Origin: Bauldia sp.
Lineage (GTDB): Bacteria; Pseudomonadota; Alphaproteobacteria; Rhizobiales; Kaistiaceae
Length of the DNA stretch: 64,000 nt
NCBI GenBank assembly: GCA_026126025.1
Contig: JAHCJZ010000001.1
Location: forward strand, 269,937-333,936
Reading direction: 5' to 3'
Under the pieces are notes generated by a model. The model was not told the origin of the DNA. It saw nothing but the letters and a program-made list of their open reading frames with translations, and did not search any database. The translations under genes were made by a program, and so were the position numbers. Each line of letters begins with the position of its first letter. Positions within the stretch are counted from its first letter, which is position 1. This document shows, piece by piece, positions 28,300 to 37,444 of the stretch.

Positions 28300-28344
28300 C
28301 CGCACACCACCGACGTCATCGAGGCAGAAGCCTGGACTTCCTCC
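28300..28344. other. Short spacer before repeat
   Basis: Part of a 431-base gap (28300-28730). This segment holds nothing recognisable; the rest is the family A repeat and the rsgA leader, listed separately. Confidence 0.5.
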
Positions 28345-28447
28345 GACCTCGTCCTGAGGTGCCGCCGTAGGCGGCCTCGAAGGACGGCAGGAGCGCACCA
28401 GCGGGTCCTTCGAGGCCCGGCTTCGCCGGGCGCCTCAGGATGAGGTC
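28345..28447. repeat. Dispersed palindromic repeat, family A copy 3
   Basis: Starts GACCTCGTCCTGAGG and ends CCTCAGGATGAGGTC, with inner CCTCGAAGGAC / GTCCTTCGAGG blocks and two small GC hairpins (GCCGCCGTAGGCGGC, CCCGGCTTCGCCGGG). Same layout as the copies at 298 and 1558. Confidence 0.8.
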
Positions 28448-28547
28448 GGCTGCGTGGTGGAGGCACAGGACACGGGTGCGGCTTGAGCAGTGGGTCTCAC
28501 GGGTCTACATAGCCGTTGTCACCACCACCGGACCGGGGAGGGTATTC

Positions 28548-28592
28548 ATGACAGCCATTGTCGCCCGTCCGGTCGGTTGTCCGGCCCGCTAG
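28548..28592 (+). CDS. Putative 14-residue leader ORF before rsgA
   Basis: ATG at 28548 after a good Shine-Dalgarno (GGGGAGGG, 5 bases away), reading MTAIVARPVGCPAR and stopping at TAG 28590. It is in the same frame as rsgA; past the TAG the frame stays open to the rsgA ATG. Whether it is translated is unknown; it is called because its ribosome-binding site is better than that of rsgA. Confidence 0.35.
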   Translation: MTAIVARPVGCPAR

Positions 28593-28730
28593 CGCAAGCT
28601 TCGTCCCGCAGGGACATCCAGCGCCAGCACCATCCGGGCAATCCGGCCGCGCATCGCGCCGACCCATGTCGGCCCGAACGCGCGTCTGCGTGACCCGCGC
28701 CCATCGGCGCTCCTGGATGGTGATCCTCCA
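28593..28730 (+). promoter_or_regulatory. Structured 5' leader of rsgA
   Basis: A run of small perfect hairpins: GTCCC-GCA-GGGAC (28603-28615), CCGG/CCGG (28634-28646), CCGAC-CCAT-GTCGG (28659-28672), GCGC-CCATCG-GCGC (28697-28710) and GGAT-GGTG-ATCC (28715-28726). The last ends 4 bases before the rsgA ATG, and no Shine-Dalgarno sequence is free. This may be a translational control element. High GC makes chance hairpins common, so confidence is low. Confidence 0.35.
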
Positions 28731-29789
28731 ATGTCTTCCGATTTCCGCGGGCTGGCCGCCTATGGCTGGTCCCCGCATTTCCATGCCCGGCTCGATGAAA
28801 CCGAGCTGGCGGACTTCGTTCCCGCCCGCGTCGTGGCGGTCCATCGCGGTGCGATCGACGTCGAAGGCCCGGCCTTCACCGGCCGCGTGCCGCAGCTCGA
28901 CGCCGACGATCCGCTCGATCGCGCCACCGTCGGCGATTTCGTGCTGCTCGACCGCAGCGGACGATCGCGCCGCGTCCTCGAACGGAAGAGCCTCTTCAAG
29001 CGCCGCGCCGCCGGGACCGGCCGCGAGCTCCAGCTCGTCGCCGCCAATGTCGATACGCTGCTGATCGTCACCTCGTGCAATCACGACTTCAACCTGGCGC
29101 GGTTGGAGCGCTACCTCGTGCTCGCGCGCGAGGCGGGCGTCACGCCGCTGATCGTGCTGACCAAGGCCGATCTCGCCGACGATCCGGACGAGCTTGCGGC
29201 GAAGGCCCGCAAGCTCGCGCCGGGTCTCCTCGTCGAGCCGCTCGACGCGCGCGACCCGGCCGAGGTCGACCGGCTCCGCTTCTGGTGCGGACCGGGCGAG
29301 ACCGTGGCGCTGCTCGGCTCGTCCGGCGTCGGCAAGTCGACGCTGGTCAACACGCTCCTCGCCGCGGAGGCGCAGGCGACCGGCGGCATCCGCGAGGGCG
29401 ATTCGCACGGCCGGCACACCACCACCGGCCGGTCGCTGCTGCGGCTTCCCGCCGGCGGCTGGCTTCTCGACACGCCGGGCATGCGCGAGCTCCAGCTCAC
29501 CGATGTCGGCGACGGCATCGACCAGGTGTTCGACGATGTCGTCCGGCTGGCGGCGCGATGCCGCTTCGCCGACTGCCGCCACGAGACCGAGCCCGGCTGT
29601 GCGGTGCAAGCCGCGATCGCGGCCGGCGACCTCGAACCGGGGCGGCTCAAGCGCTACCGCAAGCTCGAAGCCGAAGACCGGCGCAACACCGAGACGCTCG
29701 CCGAATCCCGCGCCCGCTTCCGGCGCTTCGGCCGCCTGACCCGCAGCGCGCTGCAGGACAAGCGGCTGCGGAGCGGCCGCGACCCGTGA
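28731..29789 (+). CDS. rsgA: Small ribosomal subunit biogenesis GTPase RsgA
   Basis: Circularly permuted GTPase that acts late in 30S assembly. It has an N-terminal OB-fold (about 30-110), G4 motif LTKAD (143-147), P-loop GSSGVGKST (196-204), then G3 DTPGMRE, and a C-terminal zinc-binding region with Cys/His residues in CRFADCRHETEPGC. 352 residues, complete. The start codon lacks a clear Shine-Dalgarno sequence and is preceded by an in-frame leader ORF. Confidence 0.93.
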   Translation: MSSDFRGLAAYGWSPHFHARLDETELADFVPARVVAVHRGAIDVEGPAFTGRVPQLDADDPLDRATVGDFVLLDRSGRSRRVLERKSLFKRRAAGTGRELQLVAANVDTLLIVTSCNHDFNLARLERYLVLAREAGVTPLIVLTKADLADDPDELAAKARKLAPGLLVEPLDARDPAEVDRLRFWCGPGETVALLGSSGVGKSTLVNTLLAAEAQATGGIREGDSHGRHTTTGRSLLRLPAGGWLLDTPGMRELQLTDVGDGIDQVFDDVVRLAARCRFADCRHETEPGCAVQAAIAAGDLEPGRLKRYRKLEAEDRRNTETLAESRARFRRFGRLTRSALQDKRLRSGRDP

Positions 29790-29817
29790 GGGGGAGGGGG
29801 CGAGAAGGCGAGAGGGC

Positions 29818-30330
29818 CTAAAGGCCGACGCCGGTCTCGCGCTGGTAGAGGAGGAGGTCGAGCGGCGGGGCGAAGTCACGGTCGACGAGCTGCGTCATCA
29901 GCGCGTGGACCTGCCCGCGATGGTGGGTCTGGTGGTTGAAGAAGTGGAAGAGGGCGGGGGCGAGCGGCTGGGTGATCTCGGCGGGGTTGGTGATCGTGCG
30001 GTAGGTGATCGGTCCGGCCAGCGTCGCGTCCGAGACGCCACCCACGAACGCGATGATCCGTTCGTCCTCGGCCGCGCGCGCCTCGGCCAGCGCGGCGCGG
30101 TCCTCGAACAGGATCGCGTCGAGCCGGTTCGGCGCGTCGCCGGCGCCGGTGAAGCGCCGCATCCAGATGCGGTCGGCAACGAGGAGGTGGTTGAGCGTGC
30201 GGTGGACCGAGCCGAAAAACGCGCCGCCATCGGCGCGATAGGCGGCGTCGTCCATCGCCGCGGCGCGGGCATAGAGCCGCCGGTTCGCCCAGCGATTGTA
30301 GCCGGCCATCATTGCGAGATAGTCTCTCAT
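29818..30330 (-). CDS. DinB-family putative metalloenzyme
   Basis: 170 residues. MRDYLAMMAGYNRWANRRLY, HRTLNHLLVADRIWMRRF and LFHFFNHQTHHRGQVHAL form the DinB four-helix bundle with the three metal-binding histidines (one in LNHLL, two in HQTHHRGQ). Members include thiol-dependent transferases; the substrate here is unknown. The ATG at 30330 matches the family start. It converges on rsgA and diverges from the hydrolase. Confidence 0.88.
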   Translation of the reverse strand: MRDYLAMMAGYNRWANRRLYARAAAMDDAAYRADGGAFFGSVHRTLNHLLVADRIWMRRFTGAGDAPNRLDAILFEDRAALAEARAAEDERIIAFVGGVSDATLAGPITYRTITNPAEITQPLAPALFHFFNHQTHHRGQVHALMTQLVDRDFAPPLDLLLYQRETGVGL

Positions 30331-30504
30331 GACGGCCCCATAGCGCAGTCGCGGAGCGATCGCCATCGCCCGGCGCGCCGGCCGGTCATGCAGTTGAGTC
30401 AGCATGCGGCCCGAGCGGCCGACGGATCGGAACTTGCATCGCGACTTGTCGTCGCCCGGCGCGATCGGGCGATCCCACAGCGGTCAACCGGGGAGCGACC
30501 AGCC

Positions 30505-31365
30505 ATGGCCAGCAGAGCGCGGGGTGCAGCAGCGAGCGAGGAAACCCTCTCCAGCAAGGACGGCGTGACGATCTTCGTCCGGTCCTGGGAGCCGGCGCCC
30601 GCGCCGCGCGCGGTCGTGGTGATCTGCCACGGCCTCAACGCGCATAGCGGGCTCTACGCCTGGGCCGCGGCGCAGCTCGCGGCGGCCGGTTTCGCGGTCT
30701 TCGCGCTCGATCTTCGCGGCCGTGGCCGGTCGGAGGGCGAGCGGTTCCTCGTCCGCGACATCGCCGATTATGTCGCCGACGTCCACACAACGGTGATGGC
30801 CGCGAAGAGCCGGCATCCCGGCCTTCCCGTCTTCCTGCTCGGGCACAGCGCCGGCGGTGTGACCGCCTGCGTCTACGCGCTCGACCACGGGTCGGAGCTG
30901 GCGGGCCTCATCAGCGAGAGCTTTGCCTTCCGGGTTCCTGCGCCGATGATCGTGCTCACCGTCATGAAAAGCGTGAGCGGCCTCATCCCGCGCGCCAAGG
31001 TGCTGAGGCTGAAGAGCCGCGACTTCTCGCGCGATCCGCAAGTCGTCGCCGCGCTCGACGCCGATCCGCTGATCGCCAACGAGGCGCAGCCGGCGGCGAC
31101 CATAGCCGCCCTCGTGCGTGCCAACGACCGGCTGCTCGCCGAGCTTGGCAGGATCACGCTTCCGGTGCTGATCCTCCACGGCACCGCCGACAAGGTGACG
31201 CTGCCGGCCGGAAGCCAGCTCTTCTTCGACCGCGCCGGCTCGAGCGACAAGCAGCTGAAGCTCTATGACGGCCACGTCCACGACCTCCTCGCCGACTACG
31301 GCAAGGAGGGCGTGATCGCGGACATCATCGGCTGGATTGACCAGCGCGTTCCCGCCGCGGCGTAG
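30505..31365 (+). CDS. Alpha/beta hydrolase, monoacylglycerol-lipase type
   Basis: 286 residues. Serine nucleophile S115 in LLGHSAGG, oxyanion-region HGLNAHSG (42-49), acidic residue in LHGTADKVT (about 232) and catalytic His in YDGHVHDLL (about 262). LDLRGRGRSEGER is the signature of the monoacylglycerol lipase/lysophospholipase group. No signal peptide, so probably cytoplasmic. The upstream in-frame extension is not family-like. It stops 7 bases from the catalase stop on the opposite strand. Confidence 0.88.
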   Translation: MASRARGAAASEETLSSKDGVTIFVRSWEPAPAPRAVVVICHGLNAHSGLYAWAAAQLAAAGFAVFALDLRGRGRSEGERFLVRDIADYVADVHTTVMAAKSRHPGLPVFLLGHSAGGVTACVYALDHGSELAGLISESFAFRVPAPMIVLTVMKSVSGLIPRAKVLRLKSRDFSRDPQVVAALDADPLIANEAQPAATIAALVRANDRLLAELGRITLPVLILHGTADKVTLPAGSQLFFDRAGSSDKQLKLYDGHVHDLLADYGKEGVIADIIGWIDQRVPAAA

Positions 31366-31372
31366 TCCGCCG

Positions 31373-32881
31373 CTACTCGGCGGCCGCCTGCGGCGAATCC
31401 GGCATCATCTGCTGCTGCGCCGTCTCGGCGGCGTGGCGGCGGTCCATATGGGCGAGCGCCTCGCGGACGCCGGCGCCATAGTCCGGATGGACCTTGTCGA
31501 AATGCGCGATCTGGCGGTCGGCGATCTCCTTCGGGATGCCCCACATCGCCTCGGCGATGTTGAGGTAGAGCCGGTCGCGCTGCGCGCTGTTGAAGAGCTC
31601 GAAGAGCGCGCGCGGCTGGCGGTAATCGTCATTGCCGTCGCGATGATTGTAGCGGTCCGCGGCGCCGCTGAGCGCGAGCGGCGGCTCCTTCGCCGACGGC
31701 TGCTCGACCGGCCCGTTGAACGAGTTCGGCTCGTAATAGGCGTCGGCATTCGGGTTGTTGGGGAAGAACCGCATCGGTCCGTCCTTGTGGTAATGCGCCA
31801 CGCCGGACTTCGGCGCGTTCACCGGCAGCGCCTCGTAATGCGTGCCGAGCCGGTAGCGATGCGCGTCGGCATAGGAGAAGACGCGCGCCTGCAGCATCTT
31901 GTCCGGCGAGTAGCCGATGCCCGGCACCTTGTTGGAGGGCGAGAACGCCGCCTGCTCGATCTCGGCGAAATAATTGTCGGGGTTCCGGTTGAGCTCCAGC
32001 ACGCCGATGTCGATCGGCGGATAGTCGCCATGCGGCCAGACCTTGGTCAGGTCAAACGGGTCGTACCAGTGCTTGCCGACATCCGACTCCGGCATGATCT
32101 GGACCCGGACCTTCCAGCGCGGGAAGTCGCCCTTCTCGATCGAGGTGAAGAGGTCCTCCTGCGTCGATTCGCGGGTGCGGCCGACGATCTCGGTGGCCTC
32201 GTGGTTGGTCCAGTGCTGGTGGCCCTGCTGGGTCTTGAAGTGGAACTTGACCCAGACGCGCTCGTCGTCGGCGTTGATCAGCGAATAGGTGTGCGACCCG
32301 TAGCCGTTGATGTGGCGCACGCCGATCGGCAGGCCGCGGTCCGAGAAGAGGATCGTGACCTGGTGGAGGCTCTCCGGCGACAGCGACCAGAAATCCCACA
32401 TCGCCGTCGGCGAGCGCATGTTGGTGCGCGGGTGGCGCTTCTGGGTGTGGATGAAGTCCGGGAACTTGTACGGGTCGCGGATGAAGAACACCGGCGTGTT
32501 GTTGCCGACGAGGTCCCAGTTGCCCTCCTCGGTGTAGAATTTGAGCGCGAAGCCGCGCACGTCGCGCTCGGCGTCGGCGGCGCCGAGCTCGCCGGCCACC
32601 GTCGAGAACCGCGCCAGCATCGGCGTCACCGCGCCCGGCTGCAGCACCTTGGCCTTGGTGTATTGCGCGATGTCGCCGGTGATCGTCAGCGTGCCATAGG
32701 CGCCCCAGCCCTTGGCGTGCACCGGGCGCTCGGGAATGCGCTCGCGGTTCTGGTGCGCGAGCTTCTCGATCAGCTGGTAGTCCTCAAGGAGGAGCGGTCC
32801 CTGGCGACCCGCCGTCAGGCTGTTCTGGTTGTCCGGCACCGGCGCGCCGCCGGTCGTGGTCAAAGTAGGCTTGTCGGCCAT
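31373..32881 (-). CDS. katA: Catalase (small-subunit, clade 3 type)
   Basis: Heme enzyme splitting hydrogen peroxide. The distal His is H55 in [11 protein letters not shown], the Asn lies in [10 protein letters not shown] near 128, and the heme-ligand Tyr in [14 protein letters not shown] near 335. With 502 residues it belongs to the small-subunit group. GAGGGG sits 6 bases before the ATG. It is divergent from oxyR, its probable regulator. Confidence 0.95.
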   Translation of the reverse strand: MADKPTLTTTGGAPVPDNQNSLTAGRQGPLLLEDYQLIEKLAHQNRERIPERPVHAKGWGAYGTLTITGDIAQYTKAKVLQPGAVTPMLARFSTVAGELGAADAERDVRGFALKFYTEEGNWDLVGNNTPVFFIRDPYKFPDFIHTQKRHPRTNMRSPTAMWDFWSLSPESLHQVTILFSDRGLPIGVRHINGYGSHTYSLINADDERVWVKFHFKTQQGHQHWTNHEATEIVGRTRESTQEDLFTSIEKGDFPRWKVRVQIMPESDVGKHWYDPFDLTKVWPHGDYPPIDIGVLELNRNPDNYFAEIEQAAFSPSNKVPGIGYSPDKMLQARVFSYADAHRYRLGTHYEALPVNAPKSGVAHYHKDGPMRFFPNNPNADAYYEPNSFNGPVEQPSAKEPPLALSGAADRYNHRDGNDDYRQPRALFELFNSAQRDRLYLNIAEAMWGIPKEIADRQIAHFDKVHPDYGAGVREALAHMDRRHAAETAQQQMMPDSPQAAAE

Positions 32882-33000
32882 GATGGTCCCCTCGTTTCAG
32901 GTGCGGGCGCCCCGCTGCGGCGCCCGAGTCCGATGGTTCATCGCAAACTCCGGCGATAAATTCCAATCGCATTCGCGGTATGTCGTGATAACGCTGGATT
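32882..33000. promoter_or_regulatory. katA-oxyR intergenic operator region
   Basis: 119 bases between divergent starts. Three five-base half-sites are spaced 13 bp apart: ATCGC (32940-32944), GCGAT (32953-32957) and ATCGC (32966-32970), forming two overlapping dyads as LysR-type regulators prefer. A GC hairpin (GGGCGCC...GGCGCCC) lies nearer katA. OxyR binding is an inference from the divergent pairing. Confidence 0.4.
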
Positions 33001-33888
33001 ATGATCACGACCCGGCAGCTTCGCTATTTCGACGCGCTGGTGCGGACCGGGCATTTTGGCCGCGCCGCCGAGGAGGTCGGCGTCAGCCAGCCGGCGCTCT
33101 CGATCCAGATCCGCGAGCTGGAGGCGGCGCTCGGCGGGCCGCTGGTAGACCGCGGCACGACCGCGCACCGGCTGACCCCGCTCGGCGCCGAGGTGGCGGC
33201 GCGGGCCGCCGGCATTCTGACGGCGCTGCGCAATCTGGAGGACCTTGCCTTCGTGCGCGGCGAGGTGCTGACGGGGCCGCTCAGCCTCGGCATCATCCCC
33301 ACGATCGCGCCCTATCTCCTGCCGCGCCTCATGCCGGTGCTGGCCGAGCATCACCCGCGATTGCGGCTCCTGCTGCGCGAGGCGGTTACCGCCACCGTGG
33401 TGGACGAGCTGAAGGCCGGCAAGCTCGACGCGGTGGTGGCGAGCCTGCCACTCAACGAGCCGGAGTTCGACGAGGCGCCGGCCTTCGTCGACCGCTTCCT
33501 CCTCGCCGCCCCGGCCGGTTCGCCGATGGCGGAAGCGGGCGAAGTCTCGCCCGGGGAGGTCCGCGCCGGCGACCTCCTGCTGCTGGAGGACGGGCATTGC
33601 CTCCGCGACCAGGCGCTCGCGGTCTGCGGCATGATCGATCCGCGGCGGCTGCGGACCTTCGGCGCGACGAGCCTTGCGACCATCCTGCAGCTTGTCGCGG
33701 CGGGGCAGGGGGTGACACTCCTCCCCGAGATGGCGATCGACCCCGGCCTTCGCGCCGACCGCCGCCTCGCGCTCGTCGAGTTCACGCAGCCGCAGCCCGG
33801 GCGCACCATCGGCGTCGCGTGGCGGAAGGGCTCGCCGCGCGATGCGGATTTCCGCGCGCTCGCCGCCGCGATCACCGCGGCGGCGTGA
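33001..33888 (+). CDS. oxyR: Hydrogen peroxide-responsive LysR regulator OxyR
   Basis: N-terminal winged helix ([34 protein letters not shown]...) and substrate-type domain. The redox cysteines are present as C200 and C209 in [18 protein letters not shown], the same motif and spacing as C199/C208 of E. coli OxyR. This sets it apart from other LysR proteins. 295 residues; divergent from katA, a classic target. Confidence 0.95.
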   Translation: MITTRQLRYFDALVRTGHFGRAAEEVGVSQPALSIQIRELEAALGGPLVDRGTTAHRLTPLGAEVAARAAGILTALRNLEDLAFVRGEVLTGPLSLGIIPTIAPYLLPRLMPVLAEHHPRLRLLLREAVTATVVDELKAGKLDAVVASLPLNEPEFDEAPAFVDRFLLAAPAGSPMAEAGEVSPGEVRAGDLLLLEDGHCLRDQALAVCGMIDPRRLRTFGATSLATILQLVAAGQGVTLLPEMAIDPGLRADRRLALVEFTQPQPGRTIGVAWRKGSPRDADFRALAAAITAAA

Positions 33889-33961
33889 CCGCCCGCGCCT
33901 TGCCGCTGTCACGCGCGCTGGCTATATCCCCGCCACCCGATCAAACCCCAAGGACCGAACC

Positions 33962-34384
33962 ATGGCCGTCGAGCGCACCTTTTCCATGATCAAGCCGGAC
34001 GCCACCCGGCGGAACCTGACCGGGGCGATCACGGCCAAGCTGGAAGAGGCCGGCCTTCGCGTCGTCGCGTCGAAGCGGGTGTGGATGAGCCGCAAGCAGG
34101 CCGAGGGCTTCTACGCCGTGCACCGCGAGCGCGGCTTCTTCAACGAGCTGGTGGAGTTCATGTCCTCCGGCCCCACCGTGGTCCAGGTGCTTGAGGGCGA
34201 GAACGCCATCCTGAAGAACCGCGAGATCATGGGCGCCACCGACCCCGCCAAGGCCGACTCCGGCACCATCCGCAAGGAATTCGCCACCTCGATCGGCGAG
34301 AACGCGGTCCACGGCTCCGACGCCCCCGAGACCGCTCGCGAGGAAATCGCCTACTGGTTCGCGGAAACCGAGATCGTCGGCTAG
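33962..34384 (+). CDS. ndk: Nucleoside diphosphate kinase
   Basis: Balances NTP pools by phosphate transfer through a phospho-His, here H117 in [12 protein letters not shown]. 140 residues, complete. AAGGA precedes the ATG at 33962. In related genomes ndk follows pepA-holC; here it is about 10 kb further on, so this locus has been rearranged or filled with insertions. Confidence 0.97.
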   Translation: MAVERTFSMIKPDATRRNLTGAITAKLEEAGLRVVASKRVWMSRKQAEGFYAVHRERGFFNELVEFMSSGPTVVQVLEGENAILKNREIMGATDPAKADSGTIRKEFATSIGENAVHGSDAPETAREEIAYWFAETEIVG

Positions 34385-34386
34385 CG

Positions 34387-34728
34387 CTACTCGATCAGCA
34401 CGATGTTCACCGTCCAAGGTCCCCGCCCGCTTACCTGTACGTAGTATCGCCCGGGCTCTCGGATGTAGGACGCGCCGGTGCCCGCTCCGGTCTGCATGGC
34501 CGAGGACACTGGGTCACCAGTCGCGTCGTCGTAGATGTAGAACGCAGTCGTGTCACCGACGTCCCATTGGATTTCCCAAGGGGCCGAGACGGTGAACGGC
34601 CGTGTGGTTTGTGACCCGTTCCCGGTGAACGTCGCAACGAGCTGGTCGGCCAGCGCAGGATAGGTTAACGCGACGATCAGTGCGCCTGCCGCCCATTTCT
34701 GCTTCGTGCCAGTTCGGGTGATGGCCAT
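34387..34728 (-). CDS. Small secreted protein of unknown function
   Basis: 113 residues: basic start, hydrophobic segment and cleavage-like PALADQ at about 24-29, then a beta-rich domain (VATFTGNGSQTTRPFTV, WEIQWDVGDTTAFYIYDD, YYVQVSGRGPWTVNIV). The layout suggests a small periplasmic beta-sandwich. I do not recognise the family. Base composition is visibly less GC-rich than the neighbours, a sign of recent acquisition. It lies between ndk and pgsA with a 2-base gap to ndk, in opposite orientation. Confidence 0.6.
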   Translation of the reverse strand: MAITRTGTKQKWAAGALIVALTYPALADQLVATFTGNGSQTTRPFTVSAPWEIQWDVGDTTAFYIYDDATGDPVSSAMQTGAGTGASYIREPGRYYVQVSGRGPWTVNIVLIE

Positions 34729-34749
34729 ACGAACGCCTCGTCTGGATAG

Positions 34750-35346
34750 CTAATCAACCAGGTGCTTCAGGCCGGCGCGGAAGTAGTCGTAGCCGGTGTA
34801 GAGCGTCAGGATCGCGGCGAGCCACAGGAGCGTCAGCCCGACCTCCTCGGTGTAGGCGAAGAGCTTCTCGCCGGCCGGCCCGACGAGCAGGAAGCCGATC
34901 GCGACCATCTGCACGGTGGTCTTCCACTTGGCGAGCCGGCTGACCGGCACCGACACCCGCACCTCGGCGAGGAACTCCCGCAGGCCCGACACCAGGATCT
35001 CGCGGGAGAGAATCACCAGCGCCGCCCATAGCGACCAGCCGCCGATCGTGCCGTCGGCGAGGAGCACCAGAAGCGCCGCCGCGACGAGCAGCTTGTCGGC
35101 GATCGGGTCGAGCATCCGGCCGAGCGAGGATTGCTGGCCCCAGGCGCGCGCGAGATAGCCGTCGAAGAAGTCGGTGACCGCCGCGAGGACGAAGACGACC
35201 AGCGCCGTGATCCGGCCGGCATCGCCGGGGATGTAGAAGCACGCGACCAGCGCGGGGACAGCCGCGATCCGCCCGAACGTCAGGAGATTCGGGAGCGAGG
35301 TCGGGCTGACGCGGTCCGGTCCTGCCGGGGTCGTGGGTTGCACCAT
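34750..35346 (-). CDS. pgsA: CDP-diacylglycerol--glycerol-3-phosphate 3-phosphatidyltransferase
   Basis: Makes phosphatidylglycerol phosphate at the inner membrane. The CDP-alcohol transferase motif D-x2-D-G-x2-A-R-x8-G-x3-D-x3-D is present in DFFDGYLARAW...GRMLDPIADK, plus NLLTFGRI near the N-terminus and several membrane segments. 198 residues. The ATG at 35346 lies 10 bases after the U-tract of a strong terminator, with no Shine-Dalgarno visible. A second family member is at 42652. Confidence 0.92.
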   Translation of the reverse strand: MVQPTTPAGPDRVSPTSLPNLLTFGRIAAVPALVACFYIPGDAGRITALVVFVLAAVTDFFDGYLARAWGQQSSLGRMLDPIADKLLVAAALLVLLADGTIGGWSLWAALVILSREILVSGLREFLAEVRVSVPVSRLAKWKTTVQMVAIGFLLVGPAGEKLFAYTEEVGLTLLWLAAILTLYTGYDYFRAGLKHLVD

Positions 35347-35355
35347 GGCGACGGC

Positions 35356-35377
35356 AAAAAGGCCCGTGGATCGGGCC
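35356..35377 (-). terminator. Intrinsic terminator between uvrC and pgsA
   Basis: On the minus strand GGCCCG-ATCCA-CGGGCC is followed directly by TTTTT, 10 bases before the pgsA start codon. It would end uvrC transcripts, or act as an attenuator for read-through into pgsA. Confidence 0.75.
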
Positions 35378-35437
35378 GTTCCTCTATCGCGCGCAGAAGA
35401 CAGCGTGGTGACGCCCCGGTCAAGCAAGAAGGGCGCG

Positions 35438-37444
35438 TCACGCGTCGCTGCGCAGATGCTCATAGATGGTGCGGGCCATCTGTTCGGAAATCCCCTCCAC
35501 CGCGGTGAGGTCGGGGACGCTTGCGCGGCCGAGCGCCTTGGCGGTGCCGAAATGGCGCAGCAAGGCGCGCTTCCGCGTCGGCCCGATGCCGGGAATGTCG
35601 TCCAGCGGATTCCGCGCCAGCTGCGCCTTCCGCTTCTGCCGGTGCGACCCGATCGCGAAGCGGTGCGCCTCGTCGCGAAGGCGCTGCACGAAATAGAGCA
35701 CGGGATCGCGTGGTTGCAGCATGAACGCTTCGCGGCCGGGCATGTGGAATTTCTCCAGGCCCGCGTCGCGCTCCGGTCCCTTGGCGACGCCGACCATGGC
35801 GACGTCGTGGAGGCCGAGCTCGGCCAGCGTCTCGCGCGCCGCGGCGAGCTGCCCGGCGCCGCCGTCGATGAGGACGAGGTCGGGCCACGCCGGCACCTGC
35901 GGCTCCTCGTCGGACTCCGGCGCGGGCGCGTCCGGCTCCGTCGCTCCCTGCGGGAGAGGGGACACCAGGTCGTAGCCGTCATTGCCGAGGAGCTCGGGCC
36001 GCGGCGCTTCCTTGAGGAGCCGGGCGAAGCGACGCCGCAGCACCTCGCGCATCATGCCGTAATCGTCCCCCGGCGCGAACGCGTCGGAGCGGATGTTGAA
36101 CTTGCGGTACTGGTTCTTGATGAAGCCCTCGGGGCCGGCGACGATCATCGCGCCGACCGCGTTGGTGCCCATGATGTGGCTGTTGTCGTAGACCTCGATG
36201 CGCCGCGGCGGATGCGGCAGGCCGAAGGTCTGGCAGAGGCCCGCGAGCAGCGCCCGCTGCGTCGACGATTCAGCAAGCCGCCGGCCGAGCGCCTCCTTCG
36301 CATTGGCGAGCGCATGCGCGACGAGGTCGCGCTTCTCGCCACGCTGCGGCACCCCGATCGCGACGCCGGCGCCGGCCTTCTGCGACAGCGCCTCCTCAAG
36401 CAGCGCCTGGTCCTCGACCGCGTGGGAAAGGAGGATCAGCCGCGGCGCGGTCTTGTCGTCGTAGAACTGCGCGAGGAACGCGCCCAGCACCTCGGCCGGA
36501 CCGAGCGACTTGTCGGCGCGCGGGAAATAGGCGCGGTTCCCCCAGTTCTGGCCGGTGCGGAAGAAGAACACCTGGACGCAGGTCTGCCCGCCCTCCTGGT
36601 GGCAGGCGAAGACGTCGGCGTCGGTGACGCCGCGCGGGTTGATGCCCTGGTGGCCCTGGATCATCGACAGCGCCGCGATGCGGTCGCGATAGGCGGCGGC
36701 GGCCTCGAAGTCGAGCCGGTTCGCCGCTTCCTCCATCGCCCGGCCCATGTCGTTGCGGATCGCCTGGCTGCGGCCGGAGAGGAACGCGCGCGCCTCGCGG
36801 ACGAGCTCGCGATAGCCGTCCGGCGAGATCTCGCCGGTGCAGGGCGCGGAGCAGCGCTTGATCTGGAAGAGAAGGCACGGCCGCGTGCGGCTCTCGAACA
36901 CCGCATCGGTGCAGGAGCGCAGCAGGAAGGCGCGCTCCATGGCGTTGATCGTGCGGTCGACCGCGCCCGCCGAGGCGAACGGCCCGTAATAGTCGCCCCG
37001 CCGGTTCTGCGGGCCGCGATGCTTGACGATCTGCGGCGCCGGATGATCGCCGGTGATCAGGATGTAGGGAAACGACTTGTCGTCCCGCAGCAGCACGTTG
37101 TAGCGCGGGCGGAGGCGCTTGATGAGGTTCGCCTCGAGGAGAAGCGCCTCGGTCTCGGTGCGGGTGGTGATGACCTCCATCGTCGAGGTCGCGTCAATCA
37201 TCCGCATGATCCGGGCCGAGAGACCGGCGGCGCGGGTATAGGAGAGGACGCGCTTCTTCAGGCTCCTCGCCTTGCCGACATAGAGCACCGAGCCGCCGGC
37301 ATCGATCATCCGGTAGACGCCGGGCGCGTTGGGCAGGCGCTTGACGACGGCCGCGATCGCATCCGTGCCGCCGGGGCCGGACCTGCGCGGCTCGTCGAGG
37401 CTGATGACGATGTCGGGGGCGTCGTCGGGGAGGGCGGTCGTCAT
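35438..37444 (-). CDS. uvrC: UvrABC excinuclease subunit C
   Basis: Makes both incisions in nucleotide excision repair. GIY-YIG nuclease domain at about 35-115 ([22 protein letters not shown]), a Cys-rich segment (CSAPC), UVR motif, RNase H-like domain ending PDLVLIDGG, and C-terminal helix-hairpin-helix ([18 protein letters not shown]). 668 residues; a Pro/Glu-rich linker just before PDLVLIDGG is a local insertion. The ATG overlaps the stop of the SDR gene by 3 bases within ATGA. Confidence 0.96.
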   Translation of the reverse strand: MTTALPDDAPDIVISLDEPRRSGPGGTDAIAAVVKRLPNAPGVYRMIDAGGSVLYVGKARSLKKRVLSYTRAAGLSARIMRMIDATSTMEVITTRTETEALLLEANLIKRLRPRYNVLLRDDKSFPYILITGDHPAPQIVKHRGPQNRRGDYYGPFASAGAVDRTINAMERAFLLRSCTDAVFESRTRPCLLFQIKRCSAPCTGEISPDGYRELVREARAFLSGRSQAIRNDMGRAMEEAANRLDFEAAAAYRDRIAALSMIQGHQGINPRGVTDADVFACHQEGGQTCVQVFFFRTGQNWGNRAYFPRADKSLGPAEVLGAFLAQFYDDKTAPRLILLSHAVEDQALLEEALSQKAGAGVAIGVPQRGEKRDLVAHALANAKEALGRRLAESSTQRALLAGLCQTFGLPHPPRRIEVYDNSHIMGTNAVGAMIVAGPEGFIKNQYRKFNIRSDAFAPGDDYGMMREVLRRRFARLLKEAPRPELLGNDGYDLVSPLPQGATEPDAPAPESDEEPQVPAWPDLVLIDGGAGQLAAARETLAELGLHDVAMVGVAKGPERDAGLEKFHMPGREAFMLQPRDPVLYFVQRLRDEAHRFAIGSHRQKRKAQLARNPLDDIPGIGPTRKRALLRHFGTAKALGRASVPDLTAVEGISEQMARTIYEHLRSDA

